This document shows, piece by piece, positions 15,523 to 24,309 of a stretch of DNA of 64,000 nt. A program made the position numbers and the translations under genes. Position 1 is the stretch's first letter. The number at the start of each line of letters is the position of its first letter. Below the pieces are notes generated by a model. It was not told the DNA's origin, did not search any database, and worked only from the letters and a program-made list of their open reading frames with translations. This DNA is from Fen-1038 sp042408355 (GTDB lineage Bacteria > Chloroflexota > Anaerolineae > Anaerolineales > Villigracilaceae), in assembly GCA_042408355.1 (NCBI GenBank), contig JBHORD010000033.1:1-64000 (forward strand), in the 5' to 3' direction.

Positions 15523-17196
15523 CTATCGTCCGCCGCCGGCGCAGGCGCAGGCGCAACCGGCGCACGCGCAGGCACAGGCGCAACCGCCTCCGCCGCCGCC
15601 GCGATAACCGCCGCTCGCCGAGGGCGGAGGCGGCGGATTGGTCACGTTGGTCACGCCGCTTGTAAATGAGTTCAAATTGCCAATCACTTTGCTCGACATC
15701 ATCTGCACGCCGCCCACCACCGACGCGGCAAATTCTGCGCCGGGCAGGGCGGTGGATGAACCTCGAGATGATGGCATGGAAGGCGCAGCGGTTGCCGTTG
15801 TCGGCGCAGGATGGAACGTTGGGTCATATCGTCCCCACCACATCGGAACGAAGATCGGCCCGGTGAAGACGCGCCGCGAACGTTCGTCGTAATCGCGGTC
15901 GAGCATCGTCCATTCGAGATTCTGGTCAATGGCTTGGGCTTTGACTTCGGGCGTCTGTGCGGCTTCCACTTGCTGCCAGGCTTGTTCCATGATGTTCTTG
16001 TAATAATCCTGCGTCTCTTTGCGGCTGAAGCCTTTCATTTTTTCGGAGACGGATTTGACCAACGCCACCATCATGCCTTGTAATTCGGCGCGGCGGGCTT
16101 CTGGAGAATCCAGCTTGAAAGCCTTTAGAAAATTCAACTCGTAATCGTGCAGCGTGACATCGGGCGGCACATCGTTGATTTGGAGTTTGAGCGGATCGCG
16201 CCCTACGACAGCGGCCGCGCCTTTTTTGACCACGCCAAATAAAATCATTGTCATGATTTTATCAAGCGGTTGCTCCAGCAAAACTGCCGCTTCAACCGCG
16301 GTGAGTCCGCGCTTGATGCCGTGTCCTTCGATGCCGATGCGCGGCGGAACGTATTGCAATTTGCGGCGCTCCCGCTGGATCACCGAGAGGAGCGGCAGGC
16401 CGATAAAGAAAACAGCAAAACAACAGAAAGGCAGAGCCGCCGTTGAGAAACCGACCAGTCCGCCGATCAAACCGAAAATGACATCGAAGATGGACGTTTG
16501 CACAATGGCGGAATCGGGCACATAGCTTTTTGGGAACGACGCGCCGAATGTGTATTGTGTGTACGCGTTGGCGTTTGTGGATTGCCACGTGTAAGTCACG
16601 CGCTTTTGCGAATCGAGCCCGGTCTGCGGCTGGGATGGAAACCCAGAGGGCGCTTCGTGCCAGCGCGGCTCATTGGGCTGGACTCCCGGCGGAAGATGAA
16701 ACGTAACGGTCAGATCTGTATTGCCGGAGACATACTGTGAATCGAAATAGGTCGGCGCGAAATCGGCGCTGGCGTAATTGCTGTCGCCGCTATCGGGAAA
16801 AAGCACATTTGTGATCCTGCCAATGTAAACATGGATCGTGCCGCGTGCGCCGGGCCGGATGGCGTATGGTCCCATCACGATCGCAAAGCCCGAACCGCTT
16901 CCCTGATAATCGCTTTGTGAAACGTCAACGCTGTTGCCGTTCACATCTGCATTGACCGTGCTTATATCAAAATTGCTGTTCGGCATGCCAACATCCACAA
17001 AATCAATCGGATGCGCGCCGGGTTGATTTGTGAAGTTGAATATGTAGTCCAGCGATTCGGTGCCGTCTGCATTCCAATAGACGTTGACGACTTCCTTGTC
17101 CACGCTGAAGAGATACGAACCCTGCGCCAGCGCGCTGGCGGGCAGAAGCACAGCGAGCAACAGGATATAAACAGACGCCAGAAGTTTTCGGAGCAT
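15523..17196 (-). CDS. Exported DUF2207-like membrane protein with Cys-Ala repeat tail, 557 aa
   Basis: The start is the ATG at 17196 after AAGGAGG. A signal peptide (1-24) is followed by an extracellular beta-rich domain (25-250) of the kind seen in DUF2207 proteins. A hydrophobic stretch at about 255-300 holds F-C-C-F, and a cytoplasmic part with E-x-x-x-L-L-E-Q-P-L-D-K-I follows. The C-terminus is a low-complexity run: Pro, Ser, then Gly-rich, and finally two blocks of alternating Cys-Ala (Cys at 539, 541, 543, 545 and 548, 550, 552) ending G-G-G-R. Related membrane proteins with Gly/Cys-rich C-termini are known next to radical SAM genes. The tail is the likely substrate of the SPASM enzyme encoded 27 bases downstream. 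Metal binding by the free thiols is the main alternative. Confidence 0.85.
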   Translation of the reverse strand: MLRKLLASVYILLLAVLLPASALAQGSYLFSVDKEVVNVYWNADGTESLDYIFNFTNQPGAHPIDFVDVGMPNSNFDISTVNADVNGNSVDVSQSDYQGSGSGFAIVMGPYAIRPGARGTIHVYIGRITNVLFPDSGDSNYASADFAPTYFDSQYVSGNTDLTVTFHLPPGVQPNEPRWHEAPSGFPSQPQTGLDSQKRVTYTWQSTNANAYTQYTFGASFPKSYVPDSAIVQTSIFDVIFGLIGGLVGFSTAALPFCCFAVFFIGLPLLSVIQRERRKLQYVPPRIGIEGHGIKRGLTAVEAAVLLEQPLDKIMTMILFGVVKKGAAAVVGRDPLKLQINDVPPDVTLHDYELNFLKAFKLDSPEARRAELQGMMVALVKSVSEKMKGFSRKETQDYYKNIMEQAWQQVEAAQTPEVKAQAIDQNLEWTMLDRDYDERSRRVFTGPIFVPMWWGRYDPTFHPAPTTATAAPSMPSSRGSSTALPGAEFAASVVGGVQMMSSKVIGNLNSFTSGVTNVTNPPPPPSASGGYRGGGGGGCACACACAGCACACAGGGR

Positions 17197-17262
17197 GAAG
17201 CCTCCTTGCGTTTTGCGAATTGCGCTTGAATTGATGGGCATCAAACGCAAAGCGCGATTAAA

Positions 17263-17661
17263 TCACCACTTGGGTTCTTCGGTTAATTGATAGGTGGTCC
17301 CGCAATACGGACATTCGACCATCGGCGCGCCAGCCACCATTTTGATGTTCTCCGGTTTCAACGCGCCGCCGCAGTTCCGGCAGGTGACTTGCGAAATCTT
17401 TGTGTCGCCGGGCAGATCCACTTTCATCGTAACCTGCTGGACGACTTCTGTCTTTTGTCCGCGTAATCCGGCATAGACCAATCCTGCGCCGCCTGCCAGG
17501 AAGAGAATGCCCACGCATCCAAAGCCAAGACCGTACGAAAACCAGCTCTGACTGCCGGTCGGCGCGGTGGAGCCAATCACGTTCAACGCGCCATATCCGA
17601 CGAGGCAGAGTCCGACGAGAAACAATATTCCAGCGCCGGCATAAAGAAAAGTTTTACCCAT
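17263..17661 (-). CDS. Two-helix membrane protein with C-terminal zinc ribbon, 132 aa
   Basis: The start is the ATG at 17661 behind AGGAGG; the longer frame adds 14 residues without a ribosome binding site. Membrane segments at about 5-28 and 42-66 are followed by a soluble tail with two CxxC pairs (Cys 94/97 and 117/120) that form a zinc ribbon. It is the first gene of the radical SAM operon, 66 bases before the Cys-tail protein, and may assemble with it in the membrane. No family recognised. Confidence 0.75.
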   Translation of the reverse strand: MGKTFLYAGAGILFLVGLCLVGYGALNVIGSTAPTGSQSWFSYGLGFGCVGILFLAGGAGLVYAGLRGQKTEVVQQVTMKVDLPGDTKISQVTCRNCGGALKPENIKMVAGAPMVECPYCGTTYQLTEEPKW

Positions 17662-18166
17662 GAGATAATGCCTCCTGAGGAACGTATACGAATAGTCTAG
17701 CATTTTCGTTTTTGCGGGGCAAATGACATTTGTCTCAATTTCTTCCTGTCTTTGTCTGAATTTGAGTTAGGGCAATCGCATTTGATTTTTTATCGGTCTA
17801 AACCTTAAGGATTTTGTCATTGCAAGGCGGTGTTTGCTGAAGCCATCCCCGCTTCAACGGAAAAATCCTACTTTCAGGAGACGGCTTCGCCCTCTGAGAG
17901 ATGCCCGCTCGCCATGACATCCTGTTTTGAGACAATTATTTCTTCCTGATGCGATTGTTCTGGAATTTGAGTTTGATCGGCGAAGACGGCGGATGATAAA
18001 ATGGCAGCGTGCATGACGCCGCTGCAAAAAGACCTCTTCGTCAAACTGCCTTTGAGTTTCCTTTGTCTCCTTCGTGTTGAAAAAAGGTTTTTGCAGTGAA
18101 TTCATTTTTTATTGCGAGACGTTCATTAGCGCCGTCTGGATTCGATGTTCGTTTGGAGAAATGGCG
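17662..18166. other. Intergenic region between divergent genes with two repeat-like blocks
   Basis: No gene is seen. Bases 17815-17919 are bounded by TGTCATTGC and GCCATGACA (inverted, one mismatch) with inner GAAGCC / GGCTTC pairs, like a small non-autonomous inverted-repeat element. Bases 18000-18105 carry text (caaactgcctttgag, cttcgtgttg, tgaattca) that recurs inverted at 21725-21790, so this is a dispersed repeat. Confidence 0.5.
17694..17722 (-). promoter_or_regulatory. Candidate promoter of the radical SAM operon
   Basis: On the minus strand TTGCCC (17717-17722), 17-base spacer, TAGACT (17694-17699), about 33 bases before the ATG at 17661. The boxes are imperfect but correctly spaced. 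Confidence 0.4.
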
Positions 18167-19525
18167 ATGCAAAGATATCTGGCTTTTATGATTGCGTTGA
18201 TCTTAACGGCCTGCGGACTTTCGTCAACTCCGGTTGTGACTGGCCAGACCGGCACGAGCACGCCGCCAGCCGTTGCTCCATCTTCCACGCCAACGCCCGC
18301 GAATATCGCCGCCGTAGATCCTTCCACCATGGAACATAAATTGCTGATGGGTTATCAGGGATGGTTCACCTGCCCTGGCGATGGATCGAGCACCGGCTGG
18401 TTTCATTGGTTCAAGGATGGCGTTCCCGACGCCGCGCATTTTCGCGTGGATATGTTCCCGGACGCGGGTGAATTGACGGCGGGCGAACGATGCCCCACGT
18501 CCCTGAAATATCCGAACGGGCAAACGGCTTATCTTTATTCCGCCTACAATCCCAAAACCGTGATGCGGCATTTCCAATGGATGAGGCAATATGGAATTGA
18601 CGGCGTATTTCTTCAACGCTTTGGTTCGGAATTGTCGGATCCGCGTTTTTTCGACGAGCGCAATACCGTCACAGAAAATGTCCGCGCCGGGGCGGAAGCG
18701 AACGGGCGCGTGTTTGCTATCATGTATGATACAAGCGGCATGAACGATGCCGCTTTCGTTTCAGTCTTGGAGAACGACTGGAAGTACATGGTGGATGTTT
18801 TGAAGGTGACAGAGAGCCCGGCGTATCTTCATCAGCATGGGAAGCCGGTTCTTGCCATTTGGGGGTTGGGATTCACCGGACATCCCGGCACGCCCGATCA
18901 AGCGATGGAGTTGGTTGATTTCTTCGAGAAGAATCCCGATCCAAAGTACCGGGTCACATTAGTGGGCGGCGTACCGACCTGGTGGCGGATTCTCAGCCGA
19001 GATGCCCTCACCGACTCCGGCTGGGCAAATTATTATTGTTCGCTCAACGTGATCAGTCCGTGGACGGTGGGGCGTTACAAACTCGATTCAGAAGTGGATC
19101 AATATAAGTCTGTGATGATTGCGGATATGGCAAAAGCCAGATCGTGCGGCGCGGAATATATGCCGGTCGTGTTTCCGGGAACTTCGTTCCACAACGACAG
19201 CGGAAGTCCGTTCAATGAGTTTCCGCGGCGCGGCGGGACGTTCTACTGGCGGCAGGTGTACAACGCGGTTGCGATCGGCGCGCCGATGATCTACAATGCG
19301 ATGTTCGATGAAGTGGACGAAGGCACCGCCATGTTTAAGATTGCCGCGACTGCGAACGATCAGCCCGCGGGCGTTGACTTGGTCTCGATGGATGCGGACG
19401 GTCAGAAACTTCCGAGCGACTGGTATTTGCGTTTGGGCGGCGCGGCGGCACAAATGCTGCGAGGCGGGATTCCGCTCACGCCGGTGATCCCGATCAGCCC
19501 GAGCGAATCGCCGTCAACGCCATAA
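18167..19525 (+). CDS. Lipoprotein resembling GH71/GH99-type glycoside hydrolases, 452 aa
   Basis: I start it at the ATG at 18167, eight bases after GGAG; the ATG at 18161 is too close to that site. A short signal peptide ends in the lipobox L-T-A-C (Cys about 16), followed by a Thr/Pro/Ser linker to residue 50. The catalytic part begins with M-G-Y-Q-G-W-F and contains G-W-F-H-W, Y-G-I-D-G-V-F-L-Q-R-F, I-W-G-L-G-F and a late F-D-E-V-D-E-G-T-A. This pattern fits the (beta/alpha)8 proteins annotated as GH71/GH99-like or 'xylosidase/arabinosidase'. It would act outside the cell on polysaccharide. No sugar transporter is adjacent. The enzyme activity is an inference from the pattern. Confidence 0.7.
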   Translation: MQRYLAFMIALILTACGLSSTPVVTGQTGTSTPPAVAPSSTPTPANIAAVDPSTMEHKLLMGYQGWFTCPGDGSSTGWFHWFKDGVPDAAHFRVDMFPDAGELTAGERCPTSLKYPNGQTAYLYSAYNPKTVMRHFQWMRQYGIDGVFLQRFGSELSDPRFFDERNTVTENVRAGAEANGRVFAIMYDTSGMNDAAFVSVLENDWKYMVDVLKVTESPAYLHQHGKPVLAIWGLGFTGHPGTPDQAMELVDFFEKNPDPKYRVTLVGGVPTWWRILSRDALTDSGWANYYCSLNVISPWTVGRYKLDSEVDQYKSVMIADMAKARSCGAEYMPVVFPGTSFHNDSGSPFNEFPRRGGTFYWRQVYNAVAIGAPMIYNAMFDEVDEGTAMFKIAATANDQPAGVDLVSMDADGQKLPSDWYLRLGGAAAQMLRGGIPLTPVIPISPSESPSTP

Positions 19526-19569
19526 TACATTTCACCGCCTTTGTTTGGCTGTATACTTGAGAAAAGATT

Positions 19570-19656
19570 AACCGCGAAGAGCGCAACGCCCTTTCCGGGA
19601 AGGACGCGAAGTTTTTCTCAAGTTTTTTCTTCGCGATCTTCGCGCGCTTCGCGGTT
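19570..19656. repeat. Inverted repeat of the CTTCGCG family before the mutase gene
   Basis: AACCGCGAAG (19570-19579) is the exact complement of CTTCGCGGTT (19647-19656); inner arms CGCGAAG and CTTCGCG also pair. It lies directly before the mutase ATG at 19673 and may fold in its leader. Confidence 0.6.
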
Positions 19657-19672
19657 CAAAAGCGGTGACAAT

Positions 19673-21367
19673 ATGACTCTTCAAGACCAATACAAAAAAT
19701 GGCAAGAGAACACGCTCAAGCGGTCGTTGGAGAAATTCCCGGAGCGGAAAAAGAAATTCGAGACGACCGCCGGCATCGAGGTCCCGCGCCTGGCTCTGCC
19801 CGCCGATGCTGGTTTCGATGCTCCGTCCTCGGCGGCCGCTCCATCCGCGGTGGATGAATCATATCTGGAGAAATTAAACTTCCCCGGAGAATTTCCGTTC
19901 ACGCGCGGAGTCCAGCCGACGATGTATCGTTCACGCTTTTGGACGATGCGTCAGTACGCGGGCTTTGCCACCGCCGAAGAGACCAACAAACGTTATCTTT
20001 ATTTATTACAGCATGGTCAAACAGGCTTGAGCGTCGCCTTCGACCTTCCAACGCAAATTGGCTACGACGCGGATGATGCGATGGCGCTTGGCGAGGTGGG
20101 CAAGGTTGGCGTTTCGATTTCGACCATCGAAGATATGGCGCGGCTCTTCGATCAAATTCCGCTCGATAAAGTTTCGACTTCGATGACGATCAACGCGCCT
20201 GCAGGAATTTTGCTGGCGATGTATATTGCCGTGGCAAAGCGGCAGGGCGTAGAGATGAAACAATTGCGCGGCACGATTCAAAACGACATCTTGAAGGAAT
20301 ACGTGGCGCGCGGGACCTATATCTTTCCGCCTGCGCCTTCGATGCGGCTCATCACCGACATCTTTTCGTTTTGCGCGCGCGAAGTTCCGAATTGGAATAC
20401 GATCTCGATTTCGGGATATCACATCCGTGAAGCCGGTTCGACCGCAGTGCAGGAAGTGGCGTTCACGCTTGCAAACGGAATCGCGTATGTGGAAGCCGCG
20501 ATGCGCGCCGGTCTGAGCGTGGACGATTTCGCTCCGCAGATTTCGTTCTTCTTCAACGCGCATAATAATCTGTTCGAAGAAGTCGCCAAATTCCGCGCCG
20601 CTCGCAGATTGTGGGCGAAGATCATGCGCGACCGCTTCAAGGCGCGGAAACCGGCCTCGTGGCAATTGCGTTTTCATACCCAAACCGCCGGTTCGACGCT
20701 CACCGCGCAACAGCCCGAAAATAATGTGGTGCGTGTGACCCTTCAAGCGTTATCAGCGGTCCTCGGCGGGACGCAAAGCCTGCACACCAATTCCATGGAC
20801 GAAGCGTTGTGGCTTCCCACAGAAAAATCCGTACGCGTCGCGTTGCGGACTCAACAAATCATCGCTTACGAATCAGGCGTGGCGGATTCGGTGGACCCGC
20901 TGGGGGGGGCATATCTCATCGAATATCTGACCGATCAGATCGAGCAGGGCGCGACCGAATACATTTTCAAGATTGACGAAATGGGCGGCGCGTTGGCGGC
21001 AATCGAAAAAGGTTATATGCAAAATGAAATCCAGAACGCGGCGTACGCCGCGCAACAGGCAATCGAACGCGGCGAACAGGTTGTCGTCGGGGTCAATCGG
21101 TTTCAAGTGGATGAGGATATAACGCTGGAACGTTTGAAGGTTGACCCGGCTATTGAGATTGCGGCGCGCGAACGCTTGAAAAAATTCAGAGAAAATAGAA
21201 ATCAGCGGGCGGTGGAGCGCTTGCTCGGAAACTTGAAAGCCGCCGCGCAAGGCGCCGAAAATTTGATGCCGCTATTTATTGAATGCGTGGAGAATAATGT
21301 CACCCTCGGCGAGATTTGCAATACGCTGCGCGCGGTGTGGGGCGAGTATGCGGCCGATGGTTTTTAG
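19673..21367 (+). CDS. mcmA: Methylmalonyl-CoA mutase, large (catalytic) subunit, 564 aa
   Basis: The mature start is the ATG at 19673; the longer frame runs into the upstream repeat. The TIM-barrel of acyl-CoA mutases is complete: F-P-F-T-R-G-V-Q-P-T-M-Y near 77-88, the R-Q-Y-A-G-F motif, T-G-L-S-V-A-F-D-L-P-T-Q, S-I-S-G-Y-H-I-R-E-A-G and H-T-N-S-M-D-E-A. The protein ends after the linker (W-G-E-Y) and lacks the C-terminal B12-binding domain. The active enzyme therefore needs a separate small B12 subunit, which is not in the window. It interconverts methylmalonyl-CoA and succinyl-CoA; isobutyryl- or ethylmalonyl-CoA mutase is possible within the family. No MeaB chaperone or epimerase gene is adjacent. 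Confidence 0.9.
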   Translation: MTLQDQYKKWQENTLKRSLEKFPERKKKFETTAGIEVPRLALPADAGFDAPSSAAAPSAVDESYLEKLNFPGEFPFTRGVQPTMYRSRFWTMRQYAGFATAEETNKRYLYLLQHGQTGLSVAFDLPTQIGYDADDAMALGEVGKVGVSISTIEDMARLFDQIPLDKVSTSMTINAPAGILLAMYIAVAKRQGVEMKQLRGTIQNDILKEYVARGTYIFPPAPSMRLITDIFSFCAREVPNWNTISISGYHIREAGSTAVQEVAFTLANGIAYVEAAMRAGLSVDDFAPQISFFFNAHNNLFEEVAKFRAARRLWAKIMRDRFKARKPASWQLRFHTQTAGSTLTAQQPENNVVRVTLQALSAVLGGTQSLHTNSMDEALWLPTEKSVRVALRTQQIIAYESGVADSVDPLGGAYLIEYLTDQIEQGATEYIFKIDEMGGALAAIEKGYMQNEIQNAAYAAQQAIERGEQVVVGVNRFQVDEDITLERLKVDPAIEIAARERLKKFRENRNQRAVERLLGNLKAAAQGAENLMPLFIECVENNVTLGEICNTLRAVWGEYAADGF

Positions 21368-21594
21368 GAGACGCGAAGGGAACGGCGCGCGGCAAGGGTC
21401 TGAATTTGAGAAACGCAAAAGGGTTCCACCGTTTTTAAGGGAAAAGCACTTTCGACCACAAAGGCCTGGATTAACTGGCGAAACTGTATCGAAGTGATAC
21501 GAAGGCACGAAGAAAAACTGTCGTAAAATTCAAGCCTTTTTCCCTTTGTTTATCCTTCGACAGGCTCAGGTAATTGCGGAAGAGCCTGAAAAAG

Positions 21595-21628
21595 AAACCT
21601 CCGGGGATGTCCGTCCCCGGAGGTTTTG
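21595..21628. terminator. Bidirectional hairpin terminator
   Basis: A 13-bp perfect stem (21595-21607 with 21614-21626) with AAA before and TTT after. The 16 bases before it (gagcctgaaaaagaaa) also precede the tRNA terminator at 7102, so the terminator block itself seems to be copied. Confidence 0.75.
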
Positions 21629-21636
21629 TTTGATTG

Positions 21637-21720
21637 ACTCGCCTTACGCAGTAGCGCGGGATTTATCTCGCGCTTTCAGGCGGCATGATGCCGCGCTACA
21701 AGGAAAACTGCATAACATCA
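21637..21720 (+). repeat. 72-bp TTACGCAGT element, copy A
   Basis: Ends TTACGCAGT (21644-21652) and ACTGCATAA (21707-21715). Two inner hairpins: the GCGCGGG / CTCGCGC pair and GCGGCAT-G-ATGCCGC. Same orientation as copy B at 38917 and opposite to copies C and D at 63575-63753. Confidence 0.8.
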
Positions 21721-21881
21721 GCGATTGAATTCACTGCAAAATTTTTTAAACACGAAGGAAGCTCAAAGGCAATTTGAAAATGTCAAACTTGGCGCAGATG
21801 ATTTTGAAAAAGGGCGCGATTTTTCCTTGGCGGTCTTCGCGCGCCTCGCGGGGAAGAGGCCCTTTTGCAGTGGAGGCTTGA

Positions 21882-23213
21882 TTATTTTCTCATTCCAAAT
21901 TCTTTTTCGGCCAGGTCAATGGCTTCTTCAAAGATTACCAGCCCCTCGTCCACCTCGGACTTGGAGATGGAAAGCGGCGGCGCAATGCGGATGACGCTCT
22001 GTCCGCAGCCCAGCGTGAGCAGTCCGCGCTCGAACGCCAAATCCACGACGCGTTCGTAAAGTTTGGAGGCGGGTTCTTTGGTTTCGCGGTTCATTACGAA
22101 TTCCACACCGATCATCAGTCCCTTGCCGCGCACATCGCCAATGCTGGGGTGCCGCGCCTTGATCTCTTCCAGCGCGTCAAGCGTGTATTGTCCAACCTCG
22201 GCGGCGTTTTGCAAATACTTCTTTTCGATCAAATCAATCGTTGCCAGCGCGGCCGCGCAGGCGACCGGGTTGCCGCCGTAGGTGTTTCCATGCGAGCCTT
22301 TCGACCAGTCCATCACGTCGCGGCGCGCCACTGTCGCGCCCAGCGGCATGCCCGAGGCAATGCCTTTTGCAATCGTGATGATGTCGGGTTCGGTGTCGAA
22401 GTGTTCAATCGCCCACCATTTGCCGGTGCGTCCCATCCCCGATTGAACCTCGTCACAGATTAACAGGATGCCGTATTTATCGCATAATTTTCGCAGAGCG
22501 GGGAAGAAGCCCGCAGGCGGGATGATGTATCCGCCCTCGCCCTGAATGCTTTCGACCAAGATGCCTGCCACCTCTTCGGGCGGAAGAATGTGCTCGAGGA
22601 TTTGTTCTTCGATGTAGCGGACAACCGTTTCGCCGTAATCTTCGCCCTTGCGACGTTCGAGTACGGGGCGATACGGATCGGGGAATGGAGCATGCAAAAC
22701 GCCGTTCATCAACGGATAAAAGCCTTTGTGATATTTCGGTTTGCTGGCGGTGAAAGTCACCGCGCCCATCGTCCGACCATGGAAAGCCCCCGTAAAGCCG
22801 ATGAAGTTGCTTCGTCCGGTATGGTAGCGGGCGAGTTTGATGGCCGTTTCGACTGCCTCGGTTCCGGAGTTGTTCATGAACGAAACGCCGTAATCGTCGA
22901 ACGGCGCGATCTCAGCCAGCTTTTCTGCAAGCTCGATCCATTTCTCGTGATAGAAATCCGATGAGATGTGAATGAACTTTTCCGCCTGCTCCTGAATCGC
23001 CTTGACTACTTTGGGATTGGCGTGCCCGGTCGAGACGACTGCGATGCCCGCCATGAAATCCAAAAAGCGGTTGCCGTCCACATCCCAGACCTCGGTGCCT
23101 TTGCCGTGATCCATGACAAATGGATAACTGCGCGGATAGGATGGCGAGATAACCGCCGAGTCGCGCTTGATGAGCGCGCGGGCTTTGGGCCCTGGTAAGT
23201 TCATGGGTTCCAT
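21882..23213 (-). CDS. Class III PLP aminotransferase (4-aminobutyrate/acetylornithine type), 443 aa
   Basis: Class III fold-type I aminotransferase. The phosphate/cofactor contacts N-N-S-G-T-E-A and the G-A-F-H-G-R-T motif precede the aldimine-region Asp in I-C-D-E-V-Q-S-G-M-G-R-T-G. The PLP Lys is in T-I-A-K-G-I-A-S-G-M-P-L-G-A, followed by H-G-N-T-Y-G-G-N-P. Length and motifs fit 4-aminobutyrate aminotransferase (GabT) and related omega-aminotransferases of Chloroflexota and Archaea better than ArgD, which is usually about 400 residues and clusters with arginine genes not seen here. AAGGAG precedes the ATG at 23213. The upstream ROK kinase gene is 62 bases away on the same strand. The exact substrate is not decided by sequence. 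Confidence 0.85.
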   Translation of the reverse strand: MEPMNLPGPKARALIKRDSAVISPSYPRSYPFVMDHGKGTEVWDVDGNRFLDFMAGIAVVSTGHANPKVVKAIQEQAEKFIHISSDFYHEKWIELAEKLAEIAPFDDYGVSFMNNSGTEAVETAIKLARYHTGRSNFIGFTGAFHGRTMGAVTFTASKPKYHKGFYPLMNGVLHAPFPDPYRPVLERRKGEDYGETVVRYIEEQILEHILPPEEVAGILVESIQGEGGYIIPPAGFFPALRKLCDKYGILLICDEVQSGMGRTGKWWAIEHFDTEPDIITIAKGIASGMPLGATVARRDVMDWSKGSHGNTYGGNPVACAAALATIDLIEKKYLQNAAEVGQYTLDALEEIKARHPSIGDVRGKGLMIGVEFVMNRETKEPASKLYERVVDLAFERGLLTLGCGQSVIRIAPPLSISKSEVDEGLVIFEEAIDLAEKEFGMRK

Positions 23214-23275
23214 TTGATTCTCCTTTGTATAAGCCGCGCTGTCTTTTCTTTACTTCCCGGCGGCTTGGGCACAAC

Positions 23276-24214
23276 TTACTTTTCAATTGAAATCTGCGCC
23301 AGCGCCAGCGCGCCGAGCAGACCAGCGTCATCGCCCAACGCCGCCATCTCGATTTTCAAATTTTCGAGATAACGCGGATGAAAGACGCGCTTCTTCAAAC
23401 TGGTATTGAACGAGTCGAACAATAAAGGTCCGACTTGCGAAACGCCGCCGCCGAAGATCACAATGGAAGGATCGAATGAATGCAAAAAATTCGCAACCGC
23501 GATGCCGAGATATTCGCCGGCGCGCCGATACGCAGAAATTGCCAGCGCGTCTCCGTGAATGGCGGCATCCGCGATCACGCGCGCTGTCAGGTTCGCATCC
23601 ATTTTCAACCCGGACTTCGCGCCGGCTTCCAATTCTGCGAGCACATACTTGACGATGGCGGGTCCCGATGAAAAGGCTTCGAGATGACCGGCAAATCCGC
23701 ACGAACATAACGGCCCGTCCGGATCGACGATGGTATGTCCGAGTTCGGTGGCGAGACCGTGATAGCCTTGCAAAAGATGATCGTCTGCAATCACGCCTCC
23801 GCCCACGCCGGTGCTGATCGTCAGATACAAAACATGATGATGTCCGCGCCCCGCGCCGAATTTCCATTCGCCCAGCGCGGCGAGATTGGCGTCATTATCC
23901 AGAAAAGCGGGTACGTTGAAATGCTTCGAGAGATTGGGCGCCAGCGGAAAGTTCACCCACTCCTTGATGTTGGGCGTCTTGAGAATATAACCGGTATGCG
24001 GATCGAGCGGCCCCGGCGATGCGATGCCGATGGCATCCACGTTTCCATCTTTCGGCCATACGGATTCCACCGCTGCTTCGAGCCGTTTGTAAACGCCCGG
24101 CTCATCATTGCGCGTCTCCACACGTTGATGAAAAATCGGTTTTGTGTTTTCAGGTTCATAAAGCGCGGCGCGCAAATGCGTCCCGCCGACATCCACTGCG
24201 ACGATTGTGCCCAT
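23276..24214 (-). CDS. ROK family sugar kinase (glucokinase-like), 312 aa
   Basis: The phosphate-1 motif D-V-G-G-T-H-L-R-A lies at residues 8-16, the catalytic Asp is in D-N-D-A-N near 103, and the T-G-V-G-G-G-V motif near 137 follows. The zinc motif of ROK proteins is present as C-S-C-G-F-A-G-H-L-E, with His replacing the usual third Cys. There is no helix-turn-helix N-terminus, so this is a kinase and not a repressor. Glucose is the usual substrate of this group, with other hexoses possible. The ATG at 24214 begins 7 bases after a TATAAT box, so the message is probably leaderless. It may be co-transcribed with the aminotransferase downstream. Confidence 0.87.
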   Translation of the reverse strand: MGTIVAVDVGGTHLRAALYEPENTKPIFHQRVETRNDEPGVYKRLEAAVESVWPKDGNVDAIGIASPGPLDPHTGYILKTPNIKEWVNFPLAPNLSKHFNVPAFLDNDANLAALGEWKFGAGRGHHHVLYLTISTGVGGGVIADDHLLQGYHGLATELGHTIVDPDGPLCSCGFAGHLEAFSSGPAIVKYVLAELEAGAKSGLKMDANLTARVIADAAIHGDALAISAYRRAGEYLGIAVANFLHSFDPSIVIFGGGVSQVGPLLFDSFNTSLKKRVFHPRYLENLKIEMAALGDDAGLLGALALAQISIEK

Positions 24215-24221
24215 GAGAGCC

Positions 24222-24227
24222 ATTATA
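24222..24227 (-). promoter_or_regulatory. -10 box giving a leaderless ROK kinase message
   Basis: TATAAT on the minus strand ends 7 bases before the A of the ATG at 24214, the usual distance to the transcription start. TTGGCG lies 18 bases upstream as a -35. No ribosome binding site fits between. Confidence 0.55.
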
Positions 24228-24309
24228 CCCGCCCATACATGGCGACGCCAACCCGCGGCGTAAAGCCCTTTTTGCGCTCTCCGTTGCCGCAAATGTTTCG
24301 GCTTCCTAA

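Larger units (their letters stand above)
21368..21881. other. Intergenic region: terminator and three repeat blocks, no gene
   Basis: It contains repeat-like text at 21450-21520 (accacaaagg, cgaaggcacgaag), a strong hairpin at 21595-21628, the 72-bp TTACGCAGT element at 21637-21720, and at 21725-21860 an inverted copy of text from 18000-18105 followed by CTTCGCG sequence. No frame here looks coding. Confidence 0.6.

Noticed and set aside
15541..15605. Short GC-rich tandem repeat as a CRISPR-like or microsatellite array
   Set aside because: It is the coding sequence for the Cys-Ala and Gly tail of the membrane protein; codons vary (tgc/tgt, gcc/gcg) while the amino acids hold.
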